Source of the DNA: Micromonospora polyrhachis | GTDB lineage: Bacteria; Actinomycetota; Actinomycetes; Mycobacteriales; Micromonosporaceae | DNA: 64,000 bases | NCBI RefSeq assembly: GCF_014203835.1 | Contig: NZ_JACHJW010000001.1 | Location: 4,352,501-4,416,500, forward strand | Direction of reading: 5' to 3' | In this document: positions 33,763 to 41,923 of the stretch, in pieces | How the letters are laid out: every line of letters begins with the position of its first letter | Position numbering within the stretch: the first letter of the stretch is position 1 | The notes under the pieces: generated by a model | The model's input: only the letters and a program-made list of their open reading frames with translations | The model's database searches: none | Told to the model about the DNA's origin: nothing | Program-made: the position numbers and the translations under genes

Positions 33763-34845
33763 ATGACCGGTCACCTGTCCCGCCGGGACGTCATGCGTGG
33801 TGCGGTACTCCTCGGCGTCGGCACCGCCACCGGCGGACTGTCGCTCGCCGGTGCCGCGCCGGCCCTCGCCGTCGAATCACCCACCATCGCCAGCTGCGCC
33901 ACCTGGGGTGCCCGCAACCCCTCCAGCCCGCTCAACGTCATCTCGTCCTCGCCGGACAAGATCCTCATCCACCACACGGCCAGCGCGAACGTCAGCGACA
34001 CCTCGCTGTCGTACGCCTACTCGTTCGCCCGTACCGTCCAGGGCTGGCACATGGACGGCAACGGCTGGGCCGACAGTGGCCAACACTTCACCATCAGCCG
34101 GGGTGGGCACGTGATGGAGGGCCGGCACAACAGCCTCAGCCGACTGCGGGCCGGCAGCGGGATGGTCGTCGGGGCGCACTGCCCCGGCCAGAACGACAAG
34201 GCCATCGGGATCGAGAACGAGGGGACCTACACCTCCGCCACCCCGCCGGCCGTGCTCTACAACAAGCTGGTGCAGTTCTGCGCGTACATCTGCGAGCAGT
34301 ACAACATCGCCCCGACCCGGATCTACGGTCACCGCGACTACGTGGCCACCGCCTGCCCGGGTGACGTGCTCTACGCCAAGCTGCCGCAACTGCGCTCCGA
34401 CGTCGCCGCCGCGCTCGGCGGCACCACCCCGCCGGCGTTCAGCGTCGTCGTCGACAACATCACCGCCGGTCGGTTCACCGCCAGTGCCAACTGGCTCACC
34501 TCCAGCTACTCCGCCGAGCGGTACGGCGCGGACTACCGGTACGCCAACCCGCAGGCGATCAGCGACGCCGCCTACTACAAGGCGAACATCCCGGCCGAGG
34601 GCAACTACCGGATCGAGGCCTGGTACCCGGGCATTGCCGGCTACAACACGGCCACGCCGTACGTCGTCCTCGCCAAGGGCGGCAACCAGACCGTCATCGT
34701 CGACCAGAGCACCGGAGGCGGGGCGTGGAAGACGCTCGGCACCTTCACCCTCACCGCCGGTGACAAGGACGTGGTCGGGGTGAGCCGGTGGTCCAGCGCC
34801 ACCGGATACGTCATCGCCGACGCCGTACGGATCACCCGCGTCTGA
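33763..34845 (+). CDS. Tat-exported N-acetylmuramoyl-L-alanine amidase with golvesin-like C-terminal domain
   Basis: This 360-residue protein has a Tat signal (HLSRRDVMRGAVLLG to AALA), an amidase_2/PGRP zinc domain (about 40-220) and a C-terminal beta domain (about 225-360) of the golvesin/xanthan-lyase-associated type ending GYVIADAVRITRV. Zinc ligands are His in ILIHHTAS, His in IYGHRDYVA and Cys in TACPGD. It should cut the amide between MurNAc and L-Ala in peptidoglycan outside the membrane. The ATG has GGAGG 7 nt upstream, and the upstream region 33690-33745 is AT-rich. The C-terminal domain probably binds carbohydrate. Confidence 0.92.
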   Translation: MTGHLSRRDVMRGAVLLGVGTATGGLSLAGAAPALAVESPTIASCATWGARNPSSPLNVISSSPDKILIHHTASANVSDTSLSYAYSFARTVQGWHMDGNGWADSGQHFTISRGGHVMEGRHNSLSRLRAGSGMVVGAHCPGQNDKAIGIENEGTYTSATPPAVLYNKLVQFCAYICEQYNIAPTRIYGHRDYVATACPGDVLYAKLPQLRSDVAAALGGTTPPAFSVVVDNITAGRFTASANWLTSSYSAERYGADYRYANPQAISDAAYYKANIPAEGNYRIEAWYPGIAGYNTATPYVVLAKGGNQTVIVDQSTGGGAWKTLGTFTLTAGDKDVVGVSRWSSATGYVIADAVRITRV

Positions 34846-34918
34846 CCAGGTCGGCAACGCCCACAGCGGAAAGGTGGGCAAGCTTCACGACGGCTCCTGA
34901 GCCGGACCGGGCAGACGG

Positions 34919-34924
34919 TAAGGT
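34919..34924 (+). promoter_or_regulatory. -10 box TAAGGT of a leaderless operon
   Basis: TAAGGT ends exactly 7 nt before ATG 34932, and no Shine-Dalgarno sequence is present. Confidence 0.6.
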
Positions 34925-34931
34925 CAGCCGC

Positions 34932-35225
34932 ATGGCAGAGGTGCTCGACGCTGAGGCGGTGCGCAGTGAGCTGGACGGGTTGACCGGCTGGACCGGCAAC
35001 CCGGCCGGCATCTCCCGTACCGTGGAGTTGGCGGGATTTCCCGACGCGATTTCCCTGGTCGACCGGGTCGCGGTGGTCGCCGAGGAGATGGCCCATCATC
35101 CGGACATCGACATACGCTGGCGCACCGTCACCTTCCGGTGCGCGACCCATTCCGTCGGCGGAGTGACCCGACGGGACATCGAGCTGGCCCGTCGTATCGA
35201 CGAGATCGCCCAGGGAGCAGCGTGA
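34932..35225 (+). CDS. 4a-hydroxytetrahydrobiopterin dehydratase (PCD/DCoH family)
   Basis: This 97-residue protein is of the usual PCD length. The active-site motif appears as MAHHPDIDIRWRTVTFRCATHSVGGVT (given here only for its key residues His-His-Pro and the later His-Ser), equivalent to the family E-X-X-[HN]-H-P...W...V.....TH. It dehydrates 4a-hydroxytetrahydropterin, recycling the cofactor of aromatic amino-acid hydroxylases or acting on related pterins. It starts on a leaderless transcript and its stop overlaps the next GTG (GTGA), so it is coupled to an FHA-domain protein. Confidence 0.9.
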   Translation: MAEVLDAEAVRSELDGLTGWTGNPAGISRTVELAGFPDAISLVDRVAVVAEEMAHHPDIDIRWRTVTFRCATHSVGGVTRRDIELARRIDEIAQGAA

Positions 35226-36361
35226 GATTCGAGATCAGCAAGGTCCTGGACGCGATCGAGGGCCGGGTCTGCACCGATCCCGCGCTGGCTCGGGCGGTGC
35301 TCGACCTGGCCGACGTGGTCCGGTACGTCGACCTCGACGGGGGCCGACCGGCCAGCCTGTTGCGGCTCGGCATCACCATCGACGCGCTGGGCCGGCAACT
35401 CCAGGAGGACGGCGCACCGGTCTACGCGGTGGTGCACCGGGGGTTGCTCTCCGACGCCGACCTGACCTCCAACGAGCGGATGGTGATCCGCCGCTGGGCC
35501 GACGACGGCCTGGTCGAGGTCCTGGACCACCACCCCGCCGACCGGATGCTTGAGGTGGCCGACCTGCTCGGCCTGCCGGTACTCAGCCGGCAACGTTTCG
35601 ACGGGCTCGCCGGGCGCTTCCCGTGGGTGACCGAACCGGGGCGGGTGCTTGCCCCGATCTCCAGCGCGAATGGTCCCACCCTGAAGGCCCGAGTGGGCGT
35701 CAGCGTGCCCACCGCGGTCGGCCCGTCACCGACCGGTGCCAAGCTGCTCGCCCGCATGTGGCGCTGCCCCGAGCTGGGATGTGCCCTGTTCGGCGGGGGT
35801 GGGGGCGGTGCCTTCGCCGATCTGCGGGCCGAGCGAGCGCCGTACGGCCAGCCCCCGCCGAGCCTGCGTACCGGGGTGCCGACCTGTCCCCGGCACGAGC
35901 GTCGGCTCTCCGACGTCGGTCCGCGCCCCAGGATCGAGGTGCTCGCCGTACGGATCGGTGGGCAGATCCGGCGGCGGTTCGTGGTCGCGCCCGACGAGCA
36001 GGTGGTGGTGGGCCGGGCACCGGAGCAGTCCGACGGCATCCGGCTCGGCCAGTGGCTCAACGACGAGGCCCGGCGCTGGATCAGCCGCAACCACGTCAGC
36101 TTCGAACTGCGGGGCGGCGACCTGGTCGCCCGGGACGTGAGCACCAATGGTTCGGGCATCCGGCCGGGTGGCTCGATGGACGAGGCGCAGCGGGTGGCCC
36201 TGACCAATCAGCAGGCTCGGGCGCTGGGCACCGGCGACATCGTGGAGTTGTACCCGGGCGTGCAGATCGGACGGGCGGCGAAGATGACCTCCGGCGGCGA
36301 CTTCAACCCGACCTCGGTCATGGCCGAGGCTCCCACCATGGCGATCCGCCTCAACCGGTAA
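35222..36361 (+). CDS. FHA-domain protein with novel N-terminal region
   Basis: This 379-residue protein has a C-terminal FHA domain (about 245-360) with phosphothreonine-binding signature VVVGRAPEQSDG, SRNHVSFEL and DVSTNGSGI. The N-terminal ~230 residues (VLDAIEGRVCTDPALARAVL, then DADLTSNERMVIRRWADDGL) are not recognised. They may include a metal site, as two Cys-containing motifs occur (CPELGC at about 181 and CPRHERR at about 222). FHA domains bind pThr peptides, so it probably receives a signal from a Ser/Thr kinase such as the one at 26312. The GTG start is coupled to the pterin dehydratase gene. Confidence 0.85.
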   Translation: MRFEISKVLDAIEGRVCTDPALARAVLDLADVVRYVDLDGGRPASLLRLGITIDALGRQLQEDGAPVYAVVHRGLLSDADLTSNERMVIRRWADDGLVEVLDHHPADRMLEVADLLGLPVLSRQRFDGLAGRFPWVTEPGRVLAPISSANGPTLKARVGVSVPTAVGPSPTGAKLLARMWRCPELGCALFGGGGGGAFADLRAERAPYGQPPPSLRTGVPTCPRHERRLSDVGPRPRIEVLAVRIGGQIRRRFVVAPDEQVVVGRAPEQSDGIRLGQWLNDEARRWISRNHVSFELRGGDLVARDVSTNGSGIRPGGSMDEAQRVALTNQQARALGTGDIVELYPGVQIGRAAKMTSGGDFNPTSVMAEAPTMAIRLNR

Positions 36362-36383
36362 CGGCCTCCCCAGGATCCGCGCA

Positions 36384-36437
36384 CTTGCACGGAAAGTGTG
36401 GCTACTCGCGCGCGAACAGCCACACTTTCCGTGCAAG
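36384..36437. terminator. Perfect 20-bp-arm hairpin between convergent genes
   Basis: Arms CTTGCACGGAAAGTGTGGCT (36384-36403) and AGCCACACTTTCCGTGCAAG (36418-36437) are perfectly complementary, with a 14-nt loop containing CGCGCGCG. It lies between the FHA gene and rocD. It is less GC-rich than its surroundings and could be a dispersed repeat as well as a bidirectional terminator. Confidence 0.85.
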
Positions 36438-36468
36438 AGTGCCCGGGGTGGGGACGAGTGTCCGGGCG

Positions 36469-37713
36469 TCAGCCGCGCAGTACGGCGGCCAACTGTTCGA
36501 CCGCGTGGTCCAACTCCTCGACGGTGACGACCAGCGGCGGAGCCAACCGGATGGTCGAACCGTGGGTGTCCTTGGCCAGGATGCCGCGCTCGGCCAACCG
36601 CTCACACGCCTGCCGGCCGGTCATCAGCGCCGGGTCGATGTCGATCCCGGCCCACAGGCCCCGGCCGCGTACCGCCAGCAGGCCCTGGCCGACCAGCTTC
36701 TGCAACGCGGTGTGCAGGTGTACGCCCAGCTCGGCGGAGCGCCGCTGGAACTCCCCGGTGGCCAGCAGCCGGACCACCTCGGTCGCCACCGCACAGGCCA
36801 GCGGGTTTCCGCCGAAGGTGGAGCCGTGCTCGCCGGGGCGCAGCACCCCGAGCACCGACCGGTCGGCGGCCACCGCCGACACCGGCACGATGCCCCCGCC
36901 CAGCGCCTTGCCGAGCAGGTACATGTCCGGTACGACGTCCTCGTGGTCACAGGCGAACGTCGTACCGGTCCGGCCCAGCCCGGACTGGATCTCGTCGGCG
37001 AGGAAGAGCACGTTCCGCTCGGTGCACACCCGACGTACGCCGGAGAGGTAACCGGCCGGCGGGACGACCACGCCCTGCTCGCCCTGGATCGGCTCCAGCA
37101 GTACGGCCACCGTGGTGTCGTCGATCGCCTCGGTCAACGCGGCCAGGTCGCCGTACGGGACGATCCGGAACCCGGGGGTGTACGGCCCGAAGTCGTCGCG
37201 GGCGTCCGGGTCGGTGGAGAAGCTGACGATGGTGGTCGTACGCCCGTGGAAGTTGCCGTCGGCGACCACGATGGTGGCCTGGCCGGATGGCACGCCCTTG
37301 ACCTGGTAGCCCCACTTGCGGGCCACCTTGATGGCGGTCTCCACCGCCTCCGCCCCGGTGTTCATCGGCAACACCAGTTCCTTGCCGCACAGCTGCGACA
37401 GCTCTTGGCAGAAGGCGGCGAACTGGTCGTGGATGAACGCGCGGCTGGTCAGGGTGAGCCGGTCGAGCTGGGCATGGGCGGCGGCGATCAGCGCCGGATG
37501 CCGGTGCCCGAAGTTGAGTGCCGAGTAGCCGGCCAGGCAGTCCAGGTAGCGCCGGCCGTCGACATCGGTCAGCCAGGCGCCCTCGGCTGATTCGATGACC
37601 ACCGGTAACGGGTGGTAGTTGTGCGCGGTCCAGCGTTCCGCGTCGCGCACCGCTGACGGGGTACGCAGGGTGTCGTCCGCCGTCGGGGTACGCAGGGCGT
37701 CATCCACGATCAT
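36469..37713 (-). CDS. rocD: Ornithine--oxo-acid transaminase
   Basis: This 414-residue class-III PLP aminotransferase converts ornithine and 2-oxoglutarate to glutamate-5-semialdehyde and glutamate. Motifs include LPMNTGAEAVETAIK, VLFLADEIQSGLGRTG (Asp contacting the PLP ring) and the PLP-lysine in MYLLGKALGGGIVP. The N-terminus has a short internal repeat (DDALRTPTADDTLRTP). Its ATG overlaps the stop of ddaH (ATGA), so both enzymes are made together. The pair suggests breakdown of methylarginine or arginine through citrulline/ornithine to glutamate. Confidence 0.94.
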   Translation of the reverse strand: MIVDDALRTPTADDTLRTPSAVRDAERWTAHNYHPLPVVIESAEGAWLTDVDGRRYLDCLAGYSALNFGHRHPALIAAAHAQLDRLTLTSRAFIHDQFAAFCQELSQLCGKELVLPMNTGAEAVETAIKVARKWGYQVKGVPSGQATIVVADGNFHGRTTTIVSFSTDPDARDDFGPYTPGFRIVPYGDLAALTEAIDDTTVAVLLEPIQGEQGVVVPPAGYLSGVRRVCTERNVLFLADEIQSGLGRTGTTFACDHEDVVPDMYLLGKALGGGIVPVSAVAADRSVLGVLRPGEHGSTFGGNPLACAVATEVVRLLATGEFQRRSAELGVHLHTALQKLVGQGLLAVRGRGLWAGIDIDPALMTGRQACERLAERGILAKDTHGSTIRLAPPLVVTVEELDHAVEQLAAVLRG

Positions 37714-38531
37714 TTGCTTGCCTCTCCTTTACGCAACGTCAACGTGCAGCACTTCGGGCCGCCGCCGGCTTTGTGCAGCTCGGACAGGTCGACGCCGATC
37801 GTCTCGTAGCCCCGGTCGCGCAGCGCGCCGGCCAGCGCGGTGGCCTGGCGGGGCAGCACCACGTGCCGTCCGTCGCTGACCGCGTTGAGGCCGAACACCG
37901 CCGCGTCGGCGGCGGTGGCCAACACCGCGTCCGGGAAGAGCCGCCGCAGCACCGCCTGGCTGCCGGGGGAGAAGGCTTCCGGCAGGTATGCGACGTTCCG
38001 TTCGTCGAGAACGCAGAGCGCGGTGTCCAGGTGGTAGTAGCGCGGGTCGACCAGTTGCAGCGTGATCACCGGCCGCCCGAAGACCTCCTGGAGGTGGGCG
38101 TGCTCGGCGTGGGCGGTGCGGAAACCGGTGCCGGCGAGTAGCAGGTCACCGGCGAGCAGCAGGTCGCCCTCGCCCTCGTTGACGTGCTTGGGGTCGTACA
38201 TCTCGAAGCCGGCACGCTCGAACCAGGCCCGGTAGGCCGGTGCCTCGTCCGCGCGCTGCGGGTCGCGGAACTGCACCGCCAGCGCCCGACCGTCGATGAC
38301 GATCCCACCGTTGGCGGCGAAGACCATGTCCGGCAGGCCGGGCAGCGGTTCGATCTCCTCGACGTGGTGCCCCAGATCGAGGTACGTCTGACGCAGCGTC
38401 TCCCACTGCCGGACGGCGAGCGCGGTGTCGACCGGGGCGGTGGGATCCATCCACGGGTTGATCGCGTATTCGACAGCGAAGTACGTCGGCCGGCACATCA
38501 GATAGCGCCGACCGGTGGCGTCCAACGTCAT
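37710..38531 (-). CDS. ddaH: Dimethylargininase (N(G),N(G)-dimethylarginine dimethylaminohydrolase)
   Basis: This 273-residue enzyme of the guanidino-group-modifying superfamily hydrolyses methylated arginines to citrulline. Typical features are MCRPTYFAVEYAINPWM, DMVFAANGG, the catalytic His region around LQLVDPRYYHLDTALC and the C-terminal nucleophile Cys in AGGGPKCCTLTLR. The start at 38531 was chosen for the AGGA ribosome binding site 5 nt upstream; in-frame ATGs at 38546 and 38573 are alternatives. It is coupled to rocD. Arginine deiminase or an amidinotransferase would be the main alternatives in the superfamily. Confidence 0.87.
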   Translation of the reverse strand: MTLDATGRRYLMCRPTYFAVEYAINPWMDPTAPVDTALAVRQWETLRQTYLDLGHHVEEIEPLPGLPDMVFAANGGIVIDGRALAVQFRDPQRADEAPAYRAWFERAGFEMYDPKHVNEGEGDLLLAGDLLLAGTGFRTAHAEHAHLQEVFGRPVITLQLVDPRYYHLDTALCVLDERNVAYLPEAFSPGSQAVLRRLFPDAVLATAADAAVFGLNAVSDGRHVVLPRQATALAGALRDRGYETIGVDLSELHKAGGGPKCCTLTLRKGEASK

Positions 38532-38897
38532 TGGTCCTGCCCCCATGGGATCGGACGCGCCCGGCCACGGCATGGCTGCGGGCTGGCGTCCCGATCCACG
38601 CTATTCCGGGGCGGGCGGCGGGAACCACTGGTGAGACTTGCGTGATGACGCGGAACGTTGCGTCTGGATGCGGTCTCACCGTCGGTTCGTTGCGTCCAGC
38701 GGAAGCCGAACCCGCTTCGAGGGACATCGCGGACTCGTTTTCGAGGAACATCGCGGACTCGCTTCGAGGGGCGGCCCGGACATGTTTCGAGGGGCGGCTG
38801 CGCTGCCGCCCCTCGAAGATGTGCGCTCGGTCGGTGAACCACCTGTACCTAGTCGCTGGAGCCGGTGAACCACCGTTCCGAGATCAGTAGTTGCCCG
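38532..38897. other. Intergenic region with imperfect tandem repeats
   Basis: No gene is supported in these 366 bp. Positions 38713-38805 hold about four imperfect 23-24 bp units starting CGCTTCGAGGG(A/G)(C)ATC (38713, 38736, 38760, 38783), which end in a strong hairpin. Confidence 0.6.
38786..38817 (-). terminator. Terminator hairpin
   Basis: Perfect 13-bp arms TTCGAGGGGCGGC (38786-38798) and GCCGCCCCTCGAA (38805-38817) with loop TGCGCT lie 81 nt past the stop of the minus-strand gene at 38898. The left arm is part of the tandem repeat described at 38532. Confidence 0.7.
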
Positions 38898-39626
38898 TCA
38901 GAACCGGTTCACAAACTGTGAGTCAAGCCACTCCCGGAACCGCAGCACGGTGTCACCGTCCATCGTCGGCCAGCCGAACTCGCCGCTGACCGCGAGTACG
39001 CCGATGAGTAGCGCGCCGAGGCCGAGCATGAGGCCGATCAGGGCATCGGTCTTGCCGGCCACGTGGCGGCGGCCGGTGGCCGAGACCCCGCCGATGCTGA
39101 ACAGCAGGGCGAGGACACCCAGGCCGATGCCGTACCCGGCGAGGGTGCCGGTGAGCACGAAGAGCGCCGCCGCCACGCCGAAGATCAGGCCGAGAGTGGC
39201 GAGCATGCTGGCCCGGGGGCGAGGGCCAGCGGGTACGACCCGTTCGGTGCTCGGGTCGACCTGCGGCCCCCGGTCGACGTCCGGCTTCCGGGGAACGTCC
39301 GTCGTCCGGTCGGTAGCCGGCCGGCGGTCGGTCTCTGGCCGGCGGTCGTCCACGTCGACCGGTCGCGCCCGACCGGCCGTACGTGTATCGGTGGTGCGTG
39401 TCTCCGTGGTGCGGGCGGGGGCGGTCGTCGTACGCGATTCGGGGGTTCGGGTCTTGGTCGTCGGTGTGGGATCGGGGCGGTCGGTGACCGCTACCCGCCC
39501 ACCGTCGCGGGTCTCGTCGGTGCGAGTGACGGTCTCGGTGGTCGACCGCTCATCGCTGGCGACCTGGCTGCCGGCCCGGGTGGGCGCCGTCTCCTGGTTG
39601 CGCGAGAACGAGGGAATTCTGACCAT
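38898..39626 (-). CDS. Membrane protein with Thr/Arg/Asp-rich N-terminal tail
   Basis: This 242-residue protein starts from ATG 39626 after AGGAGGTGAACC. The first ~138 residues are a disordered Thr/Arg/Asp/Pro-rich tail (for example TRTPESRTTTAPARTTETRT). Three hydrophobic segments follow, about 143-168, 172-190 and 200-222 (LATLGLIFGVAAALFVLTGT and relatives), then a short C-terminal WLDSQFVNRF. The membrane part resembles DUF4190-like small membrane domains common in actinobacteria. No function is known. Confidence 0.75.
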   Translation of the reverse strand: MVRIPSFSRNQETAPTRAGSQVASDERSTTETVTRTDETRDGGRVAVTDRPDPTPTTKTRTPESRTTTAPARTTETRTTDTRTAGRARPVDVDDRRPETDRRPATDRTTDVPRKPDVDRGPQVDPSTERVVPAGPRPRASMLATLGLIFGVAAALFVLTGTLAGYGIGLGVLALLFSIGGVSATGRRHVAGKTDALIGLMLGLGALLIGVLAVSGEFGWPTMDGDTVLRFREWLDSQFVNRF

Positions 39627-39809
39627 GGTTCACCTCCTGAGCCGAGCGTGGGTGCCGTGTCCGGTGGCGCCTACGCGGGGGACCACATCGCTGTACCCCG
39701 ATGCGATGGGGGTCACACCTGTCCGTGGAGGGTGCAGCTCGGTACAGCCCGGTTCGGGAACCAGGTGCAGCGGCAACGGCCACGCCGGGTCGGCTGTCAC
39801 GATCGGACC

Positions 39810-40147
39810 ATGACTGCCAACGTTGAGGCCGCGACTTGGTCGTTGCACGGAGTGGCGCTGGGCGGCGCGTTTGGCGAGACGTGGTTCTTCCGGCCCGCCG
39901 AGCAGATGCGGCGGCTTGTCGATGACCGCTCGTACCACCGGGACCTTGGCTGTGGACCGATGACACCGCGATGGCCATCTCGCTTTACCGGACGCTGCGC
40001 GATCACGGACAGGTGGTCCAGGATGAGCTGGCCGACGGGTTCGCCAGCGAATACGCCGCCGATCCGTATCGCAACTACGGCCTGGCCATGCCCCGACGAG
40101 GTGATCACGACCCTATGGACGTTAAAACCGACTGGTTAGGTCCATAG
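39810..40147 (+). pseudogene. ADP-ribosylglycohydrolase (DraG-like) remnant, frameshifted and truncated
   Basis: The first frame from ATG 39810 reads WSLHGVALGGAFGETWFF and AEQMRRLVDD, the opening of an ADP-ribosylglycohydrolase. From about 39925 the similarity continues in the +1-shifted frame as PPGPWLWTDDTAMAISLYRT and then FASEYAADPYRNYGLAM, which is the Mg-binding TDDTAM motif and the following helix. That frame ends at TAG 40145. A single-nucleotide indel near 39915-39928 explains the break. The remaining two thirds of the family length (about 300 residues) is missing. CACGAT lies 6 nt before the ATG, so the promoter may survive. The parent enzyme would remove ADP-ribose from proteins. 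Confidence 0.8.
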
Positions 40148-40209
40148 CATCATGATCACCAAGGTCGAAGGGGCAAGGCGGGCTGCCCAATCCCGCGAGC
40201 CGGACACGG

Positions 40210-40677
40210 TCACGACGTTGCCGGAGCCCCGTCCGCGCGATGGGTGGTTGACGTCGACCTGGGTAGCGGTACGGCGATCGCCGGTCCGGCTGGGTTGATG
40301 CGTACCCAGCAGGTGTCCGGGTCGCCGCAGGTCGGGCAGCACCCCTGGTGGTCGATCGTGTGCTCGGTGACCAGGTCGTAGGTGCTGACCAGCACGTCGG
40401 TGGCGCTGTGCGGCAGCGGCTCTGCGGGGTGGCGGATCCAGCCGAGGAATCGGTTGTGTAGCCAGCCGGCCGGAATGTAGTCGAGTTCGGGGGCGGCCTC
40501 CACGAGTTGACTGGCCAGGTAGATCGACAAACTGATCATTGCCCCCTGGTATTCGGCGAACAATTCTCGTCGTTTCGTCGGGCAGGGCCAGTCGGCATCG
40601 CAGCCGGTGCAGGTCCAGTAGGGGCGTAGCGGGTTGTGCCAGCTCATTCCTGCTCCTCTGGGTTGGGCCCAACTCAT
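40210..40677 (-). CDS. Cysteine-rich protein of the XRE/DUF397 neighbourhood (often labelled flavin reductase)
   Basis: This ~155-residue protein contains WTCTGCDADWPCPTKRREL near the N-terminus and CCPTCGDPDTCWVRI near the C-terminus, two Cys clusters that look metal-binding. Between them is a helical region (MISLSIYLASQLVEAAPELD). Relatives beside XRE genes in Micromonospora are sometimes labelled flavin reductase, but I see no flavin-reductase motif. The ATG at 40677 overlaps the previous stop (ATGA). A second ATG at 40647 has an equally good AGGAG site, because the initiation region is duplicated. Function unknown. Confidence 0.7.
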   Translation of the reverse strand: MSWAQPRGAGMSWHNPLRPYWTCTGCDADWPCPTKRRELFAEYQGAMISLSIYLASQLVEAAPELDYIPAGWLHNRFLGWIRHPAEPLPHSATDVLVSTYDLVTEHTIDHQGCCPTCGDPDTCWVRINPAGPAIAVPLPRSTSTTHRADGAPATS

Positions 40678-40853
40678 TTCTGCTCCTCCGGGGTGGGCCA
40701 GTGTTCGCGGCTGATCGGTATCCGGTGCCGGGCCTGGCAGGGCAGGTCTGCGCCGCACGTACACCTGTGTGCCAGCGGGAGCGGACGGTGCCGGCGGGCG
40801 AAGGTCATCGCCGCTGCGGAGAGGTATTCCTCGTAGGAGACGCGCCGTTTCAT
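40674..40853 (-). CDS. Small Cys-containing hypothetical protein
   Basis: This 59-residue protein begins MKRRVSYEEYLSAAAMTFA and contains HRCTCGADLPCQARH, again a possible metal-binding Cys group. ATG 40853 was chosen because GGGAGGGCGGA precedes it; an in-frame ATG at 40877 is the alternative. Its stop overlaps the next gene, with which it forms an operon divergent from the XRE regulator 185 bp away. Function unknown. Confidence 0.6.
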   Translation of the reverse strand: MKRRVSYEEYLSAAAMTFARRHRPLPLAHRCTCGADLPCQARHRIPISREHWPTPEEQK

Positions 40854-41038
40854 TCCGCCCTCCCGGGAATCGTCCACCGCTGACTTCTTTTGTTTATCGA
40901 GTTTCTGTCCGTGCCGCTGTCTTGCGCAATGGATTCCGGCTTCATAACCTCAATTGCCGGTGTTAACCGAAGCCCGCGGAAAGGCTGGTGAGGGGATGAT
41001 TCCTATTTGTTGCACGAGGGAATGGGAGATGTTGCATC

Positions 41039-41923
41039 GTGGATGAAACATCGGGTTCCACCGTCCCGAGGCGACAGCTCGGGCGGCTGCTCACCCAGCT
41101 CCGCGAGGAGGCGGCGGTCACGCTCGACGCGGCGGCCGAGGAGTTGGACTGCTCCCGGCAGAAGATCTGGCGCATTGAGAAGGGCCTCGTTCCGGCCCGG
41201 GTCATCGACGTACGGGCGCTCTGCACGCGCTATGGCGTGGCCGAGGAGGTGACCGAACTCGTACTCGGGTTGGCGCGGGAGACCCGGGCCACCGGCTGGT
41301 GGCACTCCTACGGCAGCGCCGTGCCCACCTGGTTCTCGCTCTACGTAGGCCTGGAGGAGCGGGCCCGGCAAGTGCGGATGTACAACGGCGAGCTGATTCC
41401 CGGCCTGTTACAGACCCGGGCCTACGCCACCGAGCTGTTCCGCCGTAAGTCACCGACGATGCCGCCGGAGGAGCGGGAGAAACTGGTGACCGTTCGGTTG
41501 CAGCGGCAAAACGTGTTGACTCGCCGACTGCCACCGGCCCCCACCCTCCGGGTGGTGCTGAGCGAGGCGGTGTTGCTCCGCTCGCCACTGGACCGGGCCG
41601 GGATGGGAGACCAGTTGCGGCATCTGTTGGAGGCGGGCGACCGCGACAACATCTCCATCCGGGTGCTGCCGCTCGCCGCCGGGCCGTCCCTGGCCAGTGA
41701 GACCGGTGCCTTCGTCATCCTCGACTTTCCGGCCGCCTTCGGCCGGGTCGCCACCGAGCCGACCACCATCTACGTCGAGGGCATCACCGGCGCGCTCTAT
41801 CTGGACAAGCCGGCCGAGGTGGCCGCCTATGCGTACGTCTGGTCGGACCTGGATTCCCGCGCCCTGGACGAGAGACAATCAGCCAGGCTGATTGGCGAGA
41901 CCATAGGAGAGCGCTATGCCTGA
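41039..41923 (+). CDS. XRE-family regulator, Scr1/DUF5753 type
   Basis: This 294-residue protein has an N-terminal helix-turn-helix (about 10-70: LGRLLTQLREEAAVTLDAAA, then CSRQKIWRIEKGL) and a C-terminal DUF5753 domain (about 95-285: YNGELIPGLLQTRAYATELF, RVVLSEAVLL, ISIRVLPL, DFPAAFGRVATEP and VWSDLDSRALDERQSARLI). This is the most common regulator type of Streptomyces-like actinobacteria, usually paired with a DUF397 protein as here. The pairs have been proposed to act as toxin-antitoxin-like or developmental regulators (for example WhiJ/BldB-type). GTG 41039 has GGGAG upstream. The 3' end overlaps the DUF397 gene by 8 nt. Confidence 0.92.
   Translation: MDETSGSTVPRRQLGRLLTQLREEAAVTLDAAAEELDCSRQKIWRIEKGLVPARVIDVRALCTRYGVAEEVTELVLGLARETRATGWWHSYGSAVPTWFSLYVGLEERARQVRMYNGELIPGLLQTRAYATELFRRKSPTMPPEEREKLVTVRLQRQNVLTRRLPPAPTLRVVLSEAVLLRSPLDRAGMGDQLRHLLEAGDRDNISIRVLPLAAGPSLASETGAFVILDFPAAFGRVATEPTTIYVEGITGALYLDKPAEVAAYAYVWSDLDSRALDERQSARLIGETIGERYA

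Noticed and set aside
38532-38897. Small open frames on both strands between ddaH and the membrane-protein gene
   Set aside because: They consist of the tandem CTTCGAGGG units and have no ribosome binding sites or family similarity.
40210-40677. Flavin reductase annotation
   Set aside because: No FMN-binding or reductase motif is visible; only Cys clusters and a helical middle.
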